The notes under the pieces: model-generated
Told to the model about the DNA's origin: nothing
What the model saw: only the letters and a program-made list of their open reading frames with translations
Databases searched by the model: none
Made by a program: the position numbers and the translations under genes
NCBI RefSeq assembly: GCF_030397575.1
Contig: NZ_JAPNXS010000001.1
Span: 372,001-436,000, forward strand
Reading direction: 5' to 3'
DNA length: 64,000 nt
Origin: Psychromonas sp. 14N.309.X.WAT.B.A12
Lineage (GTDB): Bacteria > Pseudomonadota > Gammaproteobacteria > Enterobacterales > Psychromonadaceae
In this document: positions 28,191 to 36,216 of the stretch, in pieces
Layout of the letters: every line of letters starts with the position of its first letter
Position numbering within the stretch: the stretch's first letter is position 1

Positions 28191-28794
28191 ACATCCTTTG
28201 CTTATTTTCTAAAATAATGAGTTTGAGTTAACAGAAGCTCATTCTCACCTTGTGTTTTGTGTTCAGTTGACTTGAGGGGGGAACCTCTATTTCATCAGTT
28301 TTGTTAAAATAGTGTTTTGCATTTGTTAAATGAAATAACTGAGGGGCTAGCATACTGATCGTGGAATATTGGAAGTGTGAATTGAAACAATTAAACGTGA
28401 TTAATCAATGGTGCTTATGGTTTTTATGACGTTAATTATTTTAAAGAGCAACTGTAATACTATTTATTTTCAATAAAAACAATTGCTTATGATTTTATTT
28501 TTTCAGTTTATAATCAGGCGTATTCGGCAATGAACTTAGTTGGATATGATTAACTCTGTGCACAGCTACACATTTATTGACTTTTATTTAAGGATTAAAA
28601 GGGCAGGTTCAAAATTAATAACAAAATAGCTTTTTGAGTTAATTGTAAAATTTTAGACAGAATTTTTACCTAGTTATCGAATAGCATTATTTAACCTCTT
28701 TTTTGATATAAACTATCCAAATTTTAAATAGTGGTTCGGACTAACATTCTTCAAGCCACTCACAAATTAGAGCGTTACTTTAAGGAAAATTATT
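28191..28794. other. Divergent promoter region, no gene seen
   Basis: About 600 bp between tctC (minus) and the DinB-like gene (plus). Very AT-rich, no credible ORF or RNA gene. It should hold the tctC promoter and the binding sites of the CitB-type regulator, and the promoter of the DinB-like gene. I see no clear repeat or terminator. Confidence 0.5.
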
Positions 28795-29337
28795 ATGAAA
28801 CTGCAAGAGCATGTTTATTTGATGGCTGATTATAATCAATGGATGAACCAGAAGATCTACGAAGCGGTGAGTGCATTGCCACCAGAAATATTGCATGAAG
28901 ATAAAAAATCGTTCTTTGGTTCAATATTTGCCACCTTAAATCATATTTGCGTGGGCGATACTATGTGGTTAAAAAGGTTTAATAGTGTGTTGAGTCATTA
29001 TGATGCCTATACACCCATCGCCGAGTTGCCTATGCCTGAATCGCTTGATGTATTCCTTGCTAATAACTTTAATGATCTTAAAGATAGACGTGTAATACTT
29101 GATGAAGCATTACTTGAGTTAGCTGGTATGTTAAGCGATGAAGAATTATTACAGCCTGTTACTTATCAAAATAGTAAAGGTGTGACAGCAAGCAAAACAT
29201 TGTTCAACCTATTAATGCACCTTTTTAACCATCAAACACATCACCGAGGTCAAATTACCACGTTATTAAGTCAATCAGGTGTTGATGTTGGGATCACTGA
29301 CTTAGTCTTCATACAGCCTAATGTGGAGATACATTAA
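28795..29337 (+). CDS. DinB-family metal-binding four-helix protein
   Basis: A 180-residue DinB/YfiT-like protein. The fold's three metal-binding histidines are visible: one in TLNHICVGDTMWLKRF near residue 50 and two in the FNHQTHHRGQITTLLSQSG segment near residues 143-149. Family members are divalent-metal four-helix bundles, several of them thiol transferases (mycothiol or bacillithiol dependent). In Gammaproteobacteria the cofactor thiol and substrate are unknown. It is monocistronic: it has its own AAGGAAAA site upstream and a strong terminator directly after. Confidence 0.88.
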   Translation: MKLQEHVYLMADYNQWMNQKIYEAVSALPPEILHEDKKSFFGSIFATLNHICVGDTMWLKRFNSVLSHYDAYTPIAELPMPESLDVFLANNFNDLKDRRVILDEALLELAGMLSDEELLQPVTYQNSKGVTASKTLFNLLMHLFNHQTHHRGQITTLLSQSGVDVGITDLVFIQPNVEIH

Positions 29338-29343
29338 ACCCTT

Positions 29344-29383
29344 AAAACCGAGCTAAATTAGTTGATTAACTTAGCTCGGTTTT
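29344..29383. terminator. Terminator after the DinB-like gene
   Basis: A 13-bp perfect stem, AAAACCGAGCTAA at 29344-29356 and its complement at 29371-29383, with A and T tracts at the outer ends. It can work in both directions and also serves the convergent NicO gene. Confidence 0.85.
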
Positions 29384-29421
29384 AACTGAGAGCAAATATT
29401 TAATGAGTGGAGTTGTAGTTA

Positions 29422-30462
29422 TTAGAATATTGGAGACATTCCAACAGGTTGAGATTGTAATAAAATAGCCCCCGTTAACACGATTAAAATACCACCGGTA
29501 AACTTAACAAATACTTTAATGTTCTCTCCGCTGATACCGGTTGAAATACTACTTTTTGACGTTTTACTGTTTTTATCACCAACAGTTAGGTATCCCTGTA
29601 TTAACTTCGTGCCTAACGTTGTCATAACCGCAATACTTGATGTGGTTAATGCAGTCCCAATCGACATGAAAAATGCACTTACAATACCCAGCCAGTACAA
29701 ACCCAAGGTATTAGAAAATAGCAATACCATGATTGCACCAGTACAAGGGCGTAATCCCACACTAAAAATAATCGCTAAATATTCTTTAAGTGAAGAGGCC
29801 CTATTAACTTCTGCAGCGCCTGCAAAATGTACATGACCACAACCACAGACGTTATAAGACCCATGGTGATGAACGTGTTTGGTTGGCTGACTTTTATTAA
29901 CACTAGTGATAATAGGTTTAATCGTATTTATTTTGATAGGAGTAGGACGAGAATAAAAAGACTTAATTAACGATTTACCATTACGCCAAATAACGATCAA
30001 ACCTAATATAACCACTGAGTAAAAACTTAAAGAGATTAAATTGTTTGCTTCATCATTCACTTCACGCATGGTTGAATTAAACAGCATTAACAATACAGAA
30101 ACGACAACAATGGCGACGATCGCTTGTAATAACGCCGATAAAATAGTTAGTACTAAGCTAATTTTTACCTTTGTTGGGTGAGTTGCAAGATAGGTAGTCA
30201 CAATTAATTTGCCGTGACCTGGGCCAAGAGAATGCAATATCCCATATATAAAGGCTAAAGAAACCAAAGATATGCCCGAAGCTAACAATTCAGTTTGTGC
30301 GGAATACAAAAGCTCAATGATCTGCTCATTGATGCCTTTTTGCCATTGCATACTAGTAATGATCAACGAAGGCCAAGCTTGCCAGATAGCATATCCAGCA
30401 CTAATAAAAATCAAGCTTACAAAATATAACCAATGCTTGTTGAACCTAATGTTACTTGTCAC
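29422..30462 (-). CDS. NicO/RcnA-type nickel-cobalt (or zinc) transporter
   Basis: A 346-residue membrane protein with about six transmembrane helices. The first NicO motif (GILHSLGPGHGKLIVTTYL) and the second half's SVGLRPCTGAIMVLLF are typical of the NicO/RcnA superfamily. A cytoplasmic or periplasmic loop between helices 3 and 4 has a metal-binding cluster (KHVHHHGSYNVCGCGHVHFAG). Family members move Ni2+ or Co2+, and members paired with DUF1007 proteins are often zinc-associated. Its 5' end is 9 bp from the DUF1007 gene stop, so they are one operon. The operator-like palindrome upstream of that operon suggests metal regulation. Confidence 0.85.
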   Translation of the reverse strand: MTSNIRFNKHWLYFVSLIFISAGYAIWQAWPSLIITSMQWQKGINEQIIELLYSAQTELLASGISLVSLAFIYGILHSLGPGHGKLIVTTYLATHPTKVKISLVLTILSALLQAIVAIVVVSVLLMLFNSTMREVNDEANNLISLSFYSVVILGLIVIWRNGKSLIKSFYSRPTPIKINTIKPIITSVNKSQPTKHVHHHGSYNVCGCGHVHFAGAAEVNRASSLKEYLAIIFSVGLRPCTGAIMVLLFSNTLGLYWLGIVSAFFMSIGTALTTSSIAVMTTLGTKLIQGYLTVGDKNSKTSKSSISTGISGENIKVFVKFTGGILIVLTGAILLQSQPVGMSPIF

Positions 30463-30471
30463 TATGAGTCC

Positions 30472-31113
30472 TTATTTAAGGCAATTAATGATAACCGTTT
30501 GCGTAAATAGCTGACCAAGAGCATCATCTGGATCTTCATCAACACCTAACGACATCGCATAAGAGACTTGCTCTGGTGATGGGTTTGGAGGAATGAGTTC
30601 AAAAGAACAACGTTTACTTAATGCTGATGATAATTGAATATCGTTTTTACTATCCCAACTCATATCGACATAATAACTTGGCTCAAAGATAGCAAGCTTT
30701 AAAGGGCGGTCAGATATGGCTTTAGGTTTTGAAAGAGGAACGTAAAAGTCCAGCGTCAATTTTGAACCCTTTTGCGTTAATGTACCTTTGTTAGAAAAGG
30801 CATATTTGATCGGAGTCTCACCATCATAAAAGTAGGTAAAGTAATGCTCTACATTGATATTTTCCATTACCGAATCTTTTATTTTATTTAACGTCGCCAC
30901 TTTATTTTCCGCTGATAAATCTTCTCCATCAAGCATGTAAGCAGAGGTAATTGAATCAAAAGTCCAAGACATGGTAAAGCCAGTGATTTGGCTTTCATCA
31001 CCTTCGATTTTTGTTTTCATGTCGATCCATGAGTGAGGGTGAGCTTGTGCATTGATTGGAGCAAATAGACTAACAATGAGAATAAAAGGTAAGAGCTTAA
31101 GATTTGTTTTCAT
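30472..31113 (-). CDS. DUF1007 periplasmic protein, partner of NicO transporter
   Basis: A 213-residue exported protein. The signal peptide (LLPFILIVSLFAPINAQA) is followed at once by HPHSWIDM, the conserved metal-ligand-like start of DUF1007 proteins. DUF1007 genes commonly sit beside NicO-type permeases, and the protein probably handles metal in the periplasm. The Asp/His pattern at the mature N-terminus would be the binding site. Specificity (Zn, Ni or Co) is not decidable from sequence. It is the first gene of the two-gene unit. The palindrome at 31162-31177 lies about 50 bp upstream of its start. Confidence 0.85.
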   Translation of the reverse strand: MKTNLKLLPFILIVSLFAPINAQAHPHSWIDMKTKIEGDESQITGFTMSWTFDSITSAYMLDGEDLSAENKVATLNKIKDSVMENINVEHYFTYFYDGETPIKYAFSNKGTLTQKGSKLTLDFYVPLSKPKAISDRPLKLAIFEPSYYVDMSWDSKNDIQLSSALSKRCSFELIPPNPSPEQVSYAMSLGVDEDPDDALGQLFTQTVIINCLK

Positions 31114-31161
31114 GTTGTTTCATTCTTTTTAACTATTACGTATTTATATCACTAACAAAAA

Positions 31162-31177
31162 TTATGTTATAACATAA
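31162..31177. promoter_or_regulatory. Zur-like operator palindrome
   Basis: TTATGTTATAACATAA is a perfect 16-bp palindrome 49 bp upstream of the DUF1007 start. Its core, TGTTATAACATAAC, resembles the gammaproteobacterial Zur box (GTTATA...TATAAC). This would place the DUF1007-NicO operon under zinc control. The match is by eye only. Confidence 0.6.
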
Positions 31178-31296
31178 CAAATAAAGGAGGCGATTTAAAT
31201 ACTAATTTTAATGAGGCAGTTTATTAACTCGACATTAACACATTAATGTAGCGGAAAAGTTAAGCGTTACACCGCAATATAAGCTCTGACTTAATA

Positions 31297-31347
31297 TAAA
31301 AAACACCCCTATACAGCTATGTATAAATCACAAAGTGAAATAGGGGC
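31297..31347 (-). terminator. Terminator of sbmA
   Basis: A CCCCTAT/ATAGGGG stem encloses smaller nested inverted repeats; on the minus strand it ends in a run of T residues. It lies directly after the sbmA stop and before the divergent region of the metal operon. Confidence 0.7.
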
Positions 31348-31355
31348 TAATAATA

Positions 31356-32588
31356 TTAATTTTCTAATGTTGATTCAAATGCAGTAAGACGCTTGCGCAC
31401 TGATAAAAGTTCAACAATGGTGGTCCAAGAATTGACCAAATATTGGAAGGAACTACTTACTTGGCCGAAGGCCGTTAGAATTTGTTGCAAAATACCGAAG
31501 GTGATGGCACCAACAACAATAGTAGGGACTAACAGTATAAACACAAAGATATTATCCGCTTGTAAATACAACATACGCGCTACATTAAAGTACATATAAT
31601 GGAAGTATAAACGGAAGTAGTTTTTACGGACATTGGCAAACAACTCGTTTAAAGCGATAGGTGACGCGCGATCTGCATTATCCTCACCATAAACTAACTC
31701 TTTACGGAAAGCAGCTTCAACTTTCTGATTATTAAATTCTAAGCCTGGTAATTTGATGCCAATTAACGCTAATAATCCTGTGCCAAATATTGACCAGAAT
31801 AAAGCTGCATAGAAAAGAGGATGTGCAATTTCACCAACGATGGGTAATTCAGAAACATATTCAGACAGCGCCCATAATACAGGTAAGAAGGCAAATAAGG
31901 TCATAATCGCTTCCACTAATGCCACACCTAAGCTTTCCATAATAGACGCAAAGCGCATCGTATCTTCTTGAATACGTTGTGAAGCACCTTCAACATGTCT
32001 TAACTTTTGCCAATGTGCTGTGTAGTAATCATTCATCGCTGTACGCCAGCGGAAAATGTAGTGGCTGACCAAGAAACGGGTTGCCACATAGATGAAGATA
32101 GCCAAGAAAGCGATTTCACCAAACACAATTAACAGGTCAAACAACTGAGTTGTTGCAGAGCTGGCTGCTTCTGCATCGACGGCTCCCGGTACAGTATCGT
32201 TGCCTATAGGCTTCAATAAAGATTGGATCAAATCGAAGAAAGGGCGACGCCAATTATTAATGGCAACGGATACTTGTACTGAAAAGTACGTAGAGAATAA
32301 AATAGTCGACGAACCAATGATCGACCACCACTGCCATTTATGTGGCGATACCTTAAACCACACCAAGGCAAACAGCGCAGTACAAGCAAAGTAGTAAGCA
32401 TAAAACAGTAAAAATGAATCGGTTACAAAATGCTTAAGCCCGATAACAGGTTCAGACTGCGATATATCTAAGCCAAGTAACGCCGCCATTTGTTCATTGT
32501 ATCCATACCAAATAGCGCAAGTAAGCCCAGCAAAAATCAATGCCGAGATGAAGAAAATCTTAGGATTGGGAAAGAACGATTTAAACAT
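31356..32588 (-). CDS. sbmA: SbmA/BacA peptide antibiotic transporter
   Basis: A 410-residue inner-membrane protein with about seven to eight transmembrane helices, close in length to E. coli SbmA (406). Recognisable parts are [21 protein letters not shown] at the start, [16 protein letters not shown] near residue 110, [25 protein letters not shown] near 320 and the end [21 protein letters not shown]. SbmA imports proline-rich antimicrobial peptides and microcins using the proton gradient and lacks ATPase motifs, as here. It is monocistronic and lies just left of the cassette island. Confidence 0.92.
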   Translation of the reverse strand: MFKSFFPNPKIFFISALIFAGLTCAIWYGYNEQMAALLGLDISQSEPVIGLKHFVTDSFLLFYAYYFACTALFALVWFKVSPHKWQWWSIIGSSTILFSTYFSVQVSVAINNWRRPFFDLIQSLLKPIGNDTVPGAVDAEAASSATTQLFDLLIVFGEIAFLAIFIYVATRFLVSHYIFRWRTAMNDYYTAHWQKLRHVEGASQRIQEDTMRFASIMESLGVALVEAIMTLFAFLPVLWALSEYVSELPIVGEIAHPLFYAALFWSIFGTGLLALIGIKLPGLEFNNQKVEAAFRKELVYGEDNADRASPIALNELFANVRKNYFRLYFHYMYFNVARMLYLQADNIFVFILLVPTIVVGAITFGILQQILTAFGQVSSSFQYLVNSWTTIVELLSVRKRLTAFESTLEN

Positions 32589-32860
32589 AGAAGTGTAAGC
32601 CCTTTATTATTTTTTCACTGATTGTACATTGATACCCAAATTCATCATTATGTTTTCAATAAAAAATAAGTAAAAGAAGATGATAGAAGTAAGGACTTAG
32701 CTTGCCCTAGATGTGTAGAAACCTCATAAAGTTAATTTGAATAAATAACTGAGGGCGTTAAGTGTCCACTCATTGCAGTAGATAATGTTAGAAGAATATA
32801 TGAATTGTTATTCCAATGTTCGATATCAGTGAGTGGGGTGTCTTTTTATACAGCGCTCTC

Positions 32861-33055
32861 TATTTGCCATCTTTCCGCCGTAAATATTGCATTCTGTCGT
32901 CTTTCTACATGACTTATATTTCACTTTTTATTTTAAATCGTTGATTAAAATGATAATTGCAGTAATCTAAGTCTATTATTAATCATTAGATATTTGCCAT
33001 CTTTCCACGCGAAAGGTGACATTTTGTTATCTAATATGCTGTTATATTTTACTTA
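32861..33055 (+). repeat. Diverged direct repeat upstream of the nuclease gene
   Basis: TATTTGCCATCTTTCC occurs at 32861-32876 and again at 32991-33006, 130 bp apart. The similarity continues in weaker form for about 50 bp after each copy (CATTCTGTCGTCT / CATTTTGTTATCT, then TTATATTTCACTT / TTATATTTTACTT). They lie upstream of the cassette gene, so they may be a duplicated promoter or operator. Confidence 0.7.
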
Positions 33056-33084
33056 CATTAGCTTTTCACATTTAGGAATGTTTT

Positions 33085-35154
33085 ATGAGCAGTAATGCAG
33101 GAGGCGCGGCTACAAATGGTGGCATTGATTTTCAACAAAGAGTATCAGCTCTATTCTTAACCCATATGTTTATGGACGTTGTCTTCATTGATGACTTGGG
33201 TTTAGTAAGAAACTCGAAAATCATAGATCTTAAATTTGAATCTTCTCATGATATAGATGACTTAGTCGTAAGCACTGATAAAGCTAATATTTTTATACAG
33301 GCTAAAAGGTCGATAAGTCTATCTACCTCTAAAACCTCAGAGTTTTATAAGGTAATCAAACAATTTGTTTCCCAGTATCTTTCAGGTGTAAATGGAAATG
33401 ATAGGTTTGTACTTGCGACATCCTCAAAAGCATCTTCGCCAATAACTAAAGATCTGAAAAAAATATTAGAAAGCATAAAACTCAACGGAGGAGGTTTTGA
33501 TGAGAACCCCCTAAATCAGGCTGAGGAAAGAGCTTTTAACGTTATTAAAGATTCAATCGAAATAAATTATGAAGATTTATCAGGCAATAAAGCTTCAAAT
33601 GAAGTTACCAATGAAATTTTAGAAAAAATACATATTTCTGTAATAGATATTGAAGCAGGAATGCCTCTTGAAAAGGCCATATTAACCTTGTTGTCTGGCA
33701 AGGCCATCAATGCCCCTGAGTTACTTTGGGCTAATTTAATTAGCATAGGGTTAACACTATCTAAAAATAGATCGTCAATAGATGAAAAAGGTTTAAGAGA
33801 TAGAGTCGGTCGGTTTATAGATGAAACAGTGAGTGATAAAAAGGAATTAGATCAAACAAACCTTTTTGATATTGAGGTTAAAAGAAGCCTGTCTTCTGGT
33901 AGGGAAGTGTTAGTCATTGAATCTTTTTCTGATGATGCTGATTATATGATCGTGGAATTAATTAGATTCGAAGAAGATGGTAAGAAAAGACTCTCTTTTC
34001 ATAATGGAAAAGTTGAACTGCTTAATGGAGAGACTTGGAATTTAATATATCGATCCGCAACATATGTTGGAGTTGAAAGATATATTACAGAAAACCAAGA
34101 GATATTTAGAGATACTCGAATAGCGATTCTCGAAATTAACTCTGATGAAGATTTCGATGAAATGAGTTTTTCAAAAAGTCACTCTGAATTATGCCTTCAT
34201 CTAATACATGAAAATGAAGAACCTTTTAATTGTATACATTGTGGCGAACACATATCGGATGATAGCTCCCCTTTAGTAGAAGTTGATGAAATCGGTGTCA
34301 CGCATCAAGTTGGTTGTATTCACAATAATTGTCTGAATATAACAGATAGGGTCATAGGTATAATTGATTCCGAATTATTCCGATCAAATACGAACTTGAA
34401 TAATTTTGATTATGAAGGCTGGTATAAGGCTATTTGTAAAGGTCAAGCTCTAATTTCAGGTATTGCAACTTTACCTAGAGGTGTCAATCCAGTCTTTTGG
34501 AAACCAGATTATAGTGATATATCTAAAGGTCGATATTGCGTAAAAATAAATTTAAGTGATGGCAGTTCGAGGTATGTTCAAGATAGAGGGCGTGTCGCTA
34601 GGGAAAGTAATGATAGTGCACTTGAAAAGTGTATTTTTTTCAACGAATCTTTTGAAAAGGCAGCTAAAAATAAAGATCCACATTGCTACACATCTGAAAG
34701 TAATTTGTTTACAACTTACTCACAAGGTCTGGAGTATAAGGATGCTGATGAAGAGCTTCTTATATGTGAGGTAGCTGAACCTGCCTTATTTACTCGTGCG
34801 ATAGACAAAACATATTCAATTTTTGAGAATTATTATGCTCCATTATTAGTATTTCTTGACCAAGAAAGTGGTCTTCCACTTTTGATTGAAGGTGCAATGA
34901 TTTTCATATCAAACCCATTGAGGTTAGACAATTTTATCAATAACTGGAAACGTGCTGGTGTAGATTTACCTTTATTTACCACTTCAATCATTAAGAATGA
35001 TGATGCGTTTGATAAATTAGTTTCTGAACTTAAATCTGATGATATTGAAGTAATGATTGACCCAGAAATGGATATGAAAGGACAACTCGTGTCCTGTCTT
35101 ATTATTGAAGACTTTAATGATAAGGAAAATATAATAGCTAGATATGCATCATAA
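33085..35154 (+). CDS. Putative defence nuclease (DUF4297/Cap4-like N-terminus)
   Basis: A 689-residue protein encoded alone in an integron cassette. The N-terminus (GGAATNGGIDFQQRVSALFL) followed by Glu52, Asp58/Asp59 (SSHDIDDLVV) and Gln72/Lys74 (FIQAKRS) forms a PD-(D/E)xK-type nuclease core like the DUF4297/Cap4 dsDNA nuclease group. Near residues 383-415 a CxxC...H...C...C cluster (FNCIHCGEH; THQVGCIHNNCL) could bind zinc. The C-terminal 270 residues are unrecognised and may be the sensor. AGA and ATA codons are frequent, unlike the neighbouring housekeeping genes, suggesting transfer. An anti-phage or anti-plasmid role is inferred from domain and context; no partner gene is adjacent. 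Confidence 0.65.
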   Translation: MSSNAGGAATNGGIDFQQRVSALFLTHMFMDVVFIDDLGLVRNSKIIDLKFESSHDIDDLVVSTDKANIFIQAKRSISLSTSKTSEFYKVIKQFVSQYLSGVNGNDRFVLATSSKASSPITKDLKKILESIKLNGGGFDENPLNQAEERAFNVIKDSIEINYEDLSGNKASNEVTNEILEKIHISVIDIEAGMPLEKAILTLLSGKAINAPELLWANLISIGLTLSKNRSSIDEKGLRDRVGRFIDETVSDKKELDQTNLFDIEVKRSLSSGREVLVIESFSDDADYMIVELIRFEEDGKKRLSFHNGKVELLNGETWNLIYRSATYVGVERYITENQEIFRDTRIAILEINSDEDFDEMSFSKSHSELCLHLIHENEEPFNCIHCGEHISDDSSPLVEVDEIGVTHQVGCIHNNCLNITDRVIGIIDSELFRSNTNLNNFDYEGWYKAICKGQALISGIATLPRGVNPVFWKPDYSDISKGRYCVKINLSDGSSRYVQDRGRVARESNDSALEKCIFFNESFEKAAKNKDPHCYTSESNLFTTYSQGLEYKDADEELLICEVAEPALFTRAIDKTYSIFENYYAPLLVFLDQESGLPLLIEGAMIFISNPLRLDNFINNWKRAGVDLPLFTTSIIKNDDAFDKLVSELKSDDIEVMIDPEMDMKGQLVSCLIIEDFNDKENIIARYAS

Positions 35155-35194
35155 TAATGTTAAAACTCTTAAATAAAATTGCTGTAGACGTAAA

Positions 35195-35296
35195 ATATAA
35201 CAAGGCGCTTAAAACGGAACTAAAACAGTGGGTTAGGTTTCGCTTCGCTACACATTATAACCCACTGCTTTAGTCCGCTTAGCGCGGCGTTAAGTT
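35195..35296 (+). repeat. attC site 1
   Basis: Starts TATAACAAGGCGCTTAA and ends AGCGCGGCGTTAAG. The arms fold into a long imperfect hairpin: GCGCTT..CGG-A-ACTAAAACAGTGGGTTA pairs with TAACCCACTGCTTTAGT-CCG..AGCGC. It keeps one unpaired A in the left arm, as the extrahelical bases of true attC sites, and a roughly 20-base loop. The crossover triplet is at 35289^35290. It resembles Vibrio-type (VCR) attC ends. Confidence 0.85.
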
Positions 35297-36098
35297 TTAA
35301 GTAATCTAAAGAGTATAATATGGAAAAAATTGGTGGTGGATGGTCAAAAGTAACAGTTTTAGAGCCAGATACAAAAAAGTTTTATAATAGATATTTTTAT
35401 AAAAAAAAGCCGGCTCATCGTGTTTTAGTAGAAACACCCAAAGCTAATATTCTTTCTGGTTATACTTTAATTGAAAAAGATCTTCGAACTGTATTGGTGT
35501 GGTTGGAAAATATTAATGAATTATTAGCGGAAGATGAAAATGAGAAGTCTATTAAAGGAAATAGAAAATCTACTTCAGATCGGAAGAAATATAATATTAT
35601 AAAAGGGTTATTTGTAGCTGCTCTTACATTTTATGGTAAAAGTTTTGCTAGTTGTGAAGGAAGAAAAGTTAAGCTTGAAAAATCAAATTTAGATACTGAT
35701 TTTCATGAAGATCATAATGATGTAATCGAAATGCGTCATAACTTTGCCGCACATAGTGGTGCTAAAAAAGTTGAACAGGTGCATGTGGTATTAGCTTTAG
35801 ACAAAAAAAAGAATAAAGGTACATCTCCGTATTTTGGTAGAGAACTTGCACAACCAGATTCAATGGTTGCAGATGATATCGAGAAGTTTATTAACCTTGT
35901 TAACCACGTTAAAACATTTGTTGATAATAAAATTGAAGTATTAGCTAAAAAAATCTTTAAAGATGATGTCGTAGCTAAAGGCATTGATTATTGGTATGAA
36001 AAAACTTAACAAGCGCTTCAAAACGGAACAAAAATAGCGGGCTATGTTTCGTTCCTCAACAAATTTTAGCCCACTATTTTAGTCCGCTTAAGCGGGCG
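35290..36098 (+). mobile_element. Integron gene cassette 2
   Basis: An 809-bp unit from the crossover of attC site 1 to the G^TT of attC site 2. It has one ORF (35320-36009) beginning 30 bp after the boundary and ending inside the start of its attC. This is the classical compact cassette layout, with no room for a promoter, so expression probably depends on read-through from cassette 1. Confidence 0.8.
35320..36009 (+). CDS. Cassette protein with HEPN-like RHNFAAH motif
   Basis: A 229-residue soluble, Lys-rich, mainly helical protein with no signal peptide. Residues 139-145 (RHNFAAH, followed by SG) fit the R-x4-6-H active-site pattern of HEPN ribonucleases, and the preceding EDHNDVIEM is a polar helix as expected. 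HEPN proteins are common in abortive-infection and toxin systems, so a defence RNase is a reasonable guess. The motif alone is weak and the family is not recognised. The stop codon lies within attC site 2. There is no antitoxin-like gene in the cassette. Codon use is AT-rich like cassette 1. Confidence 0.6.
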   Translation: MEKIGGGWSKVTVLEPDTKKFYNRYFYKKKPAHRVLVETPKANILSGYTLIEKDLRTVLVWLENINELLAEDENEKSIKGNRKSTSDRKKYNIIKGLFVAALTFYGKSFASCEGRKVKLEKSNLDTDFHEDHNDVIEMRHNFAAHSGAKKVEQVHVVLALDKKKNKGTSPYFGRELAQPDSMVADDIEKFINLVNHVKTFVDNKIEVLAKKIFKDDVVAKGIDYWYEKT

Positions 36099-36104
36099 TT
36101 AACT
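36003..36104 (+). repeat. attC site 2
   Basis: Starts ACTTAACAAGCGCTTCAA and ends AAGCGGGCGTTAACTG. The arms pair over ATAGCGGGCTA / TAGCCCACTAT and CGG-A-AC / GTCCG, with an unpaired A at the same place as in site 1. The crossover is at 36098^36099. The arms are close to those of site 1 while the loops differ, so both come from the same integron lineage. Confidence 0.85.
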
Positions 36105-36133
36105 GTCATCTAGGAGTCTCGTGAAATAAAGTC

Positions 36134-36145
36134 GTGGACAGCCAT
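36134..36145 (+). repeat. REP-like inverted repeat, left copy
   Basis: GTGGACAGCCAT upstream of the transposase gene is the inverted partner (11 of 12 bases) of the two ATGGATGTCCAC copies at 37415 and 37440. Such inverted flanks are typical of RAYT genes. Confidence 0.6.
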
Positions 36146-36216
36146 TAATTTTGACGAATCATAATTACTCTTCTACTTTTTAGTGATGTAGTTTTACACG
36201 TTAAGAGGTCATTGTT

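Larger units (their letters stand above)
32758..35289 (+). mobile_element. Integron gene cassette 1 (nuclease cassette)
   Basis: A unit bounded by GTT triplets. The left edge is inferred at GGGCG^TTAAG (cut after 32757), and the right edge is the G^TT of the attC site at 35195-35296. It contains one ORF (33085-35154) in cassette orientation with its attC directly after the stop, plus a 327-bp non-coding leader long enough to hold its own promoter. At 2.5 kb it is large for a cassette. No integrase or attI is visible in the window. Confidence 0.7.

Noticed and set aside
28191-28794. Possible small RNA or unlisted gene in the 600-bp gap
   Set aside because: No ORF with a start signal, no stable hairpin with T tract and no recognisable RNA family were seen.
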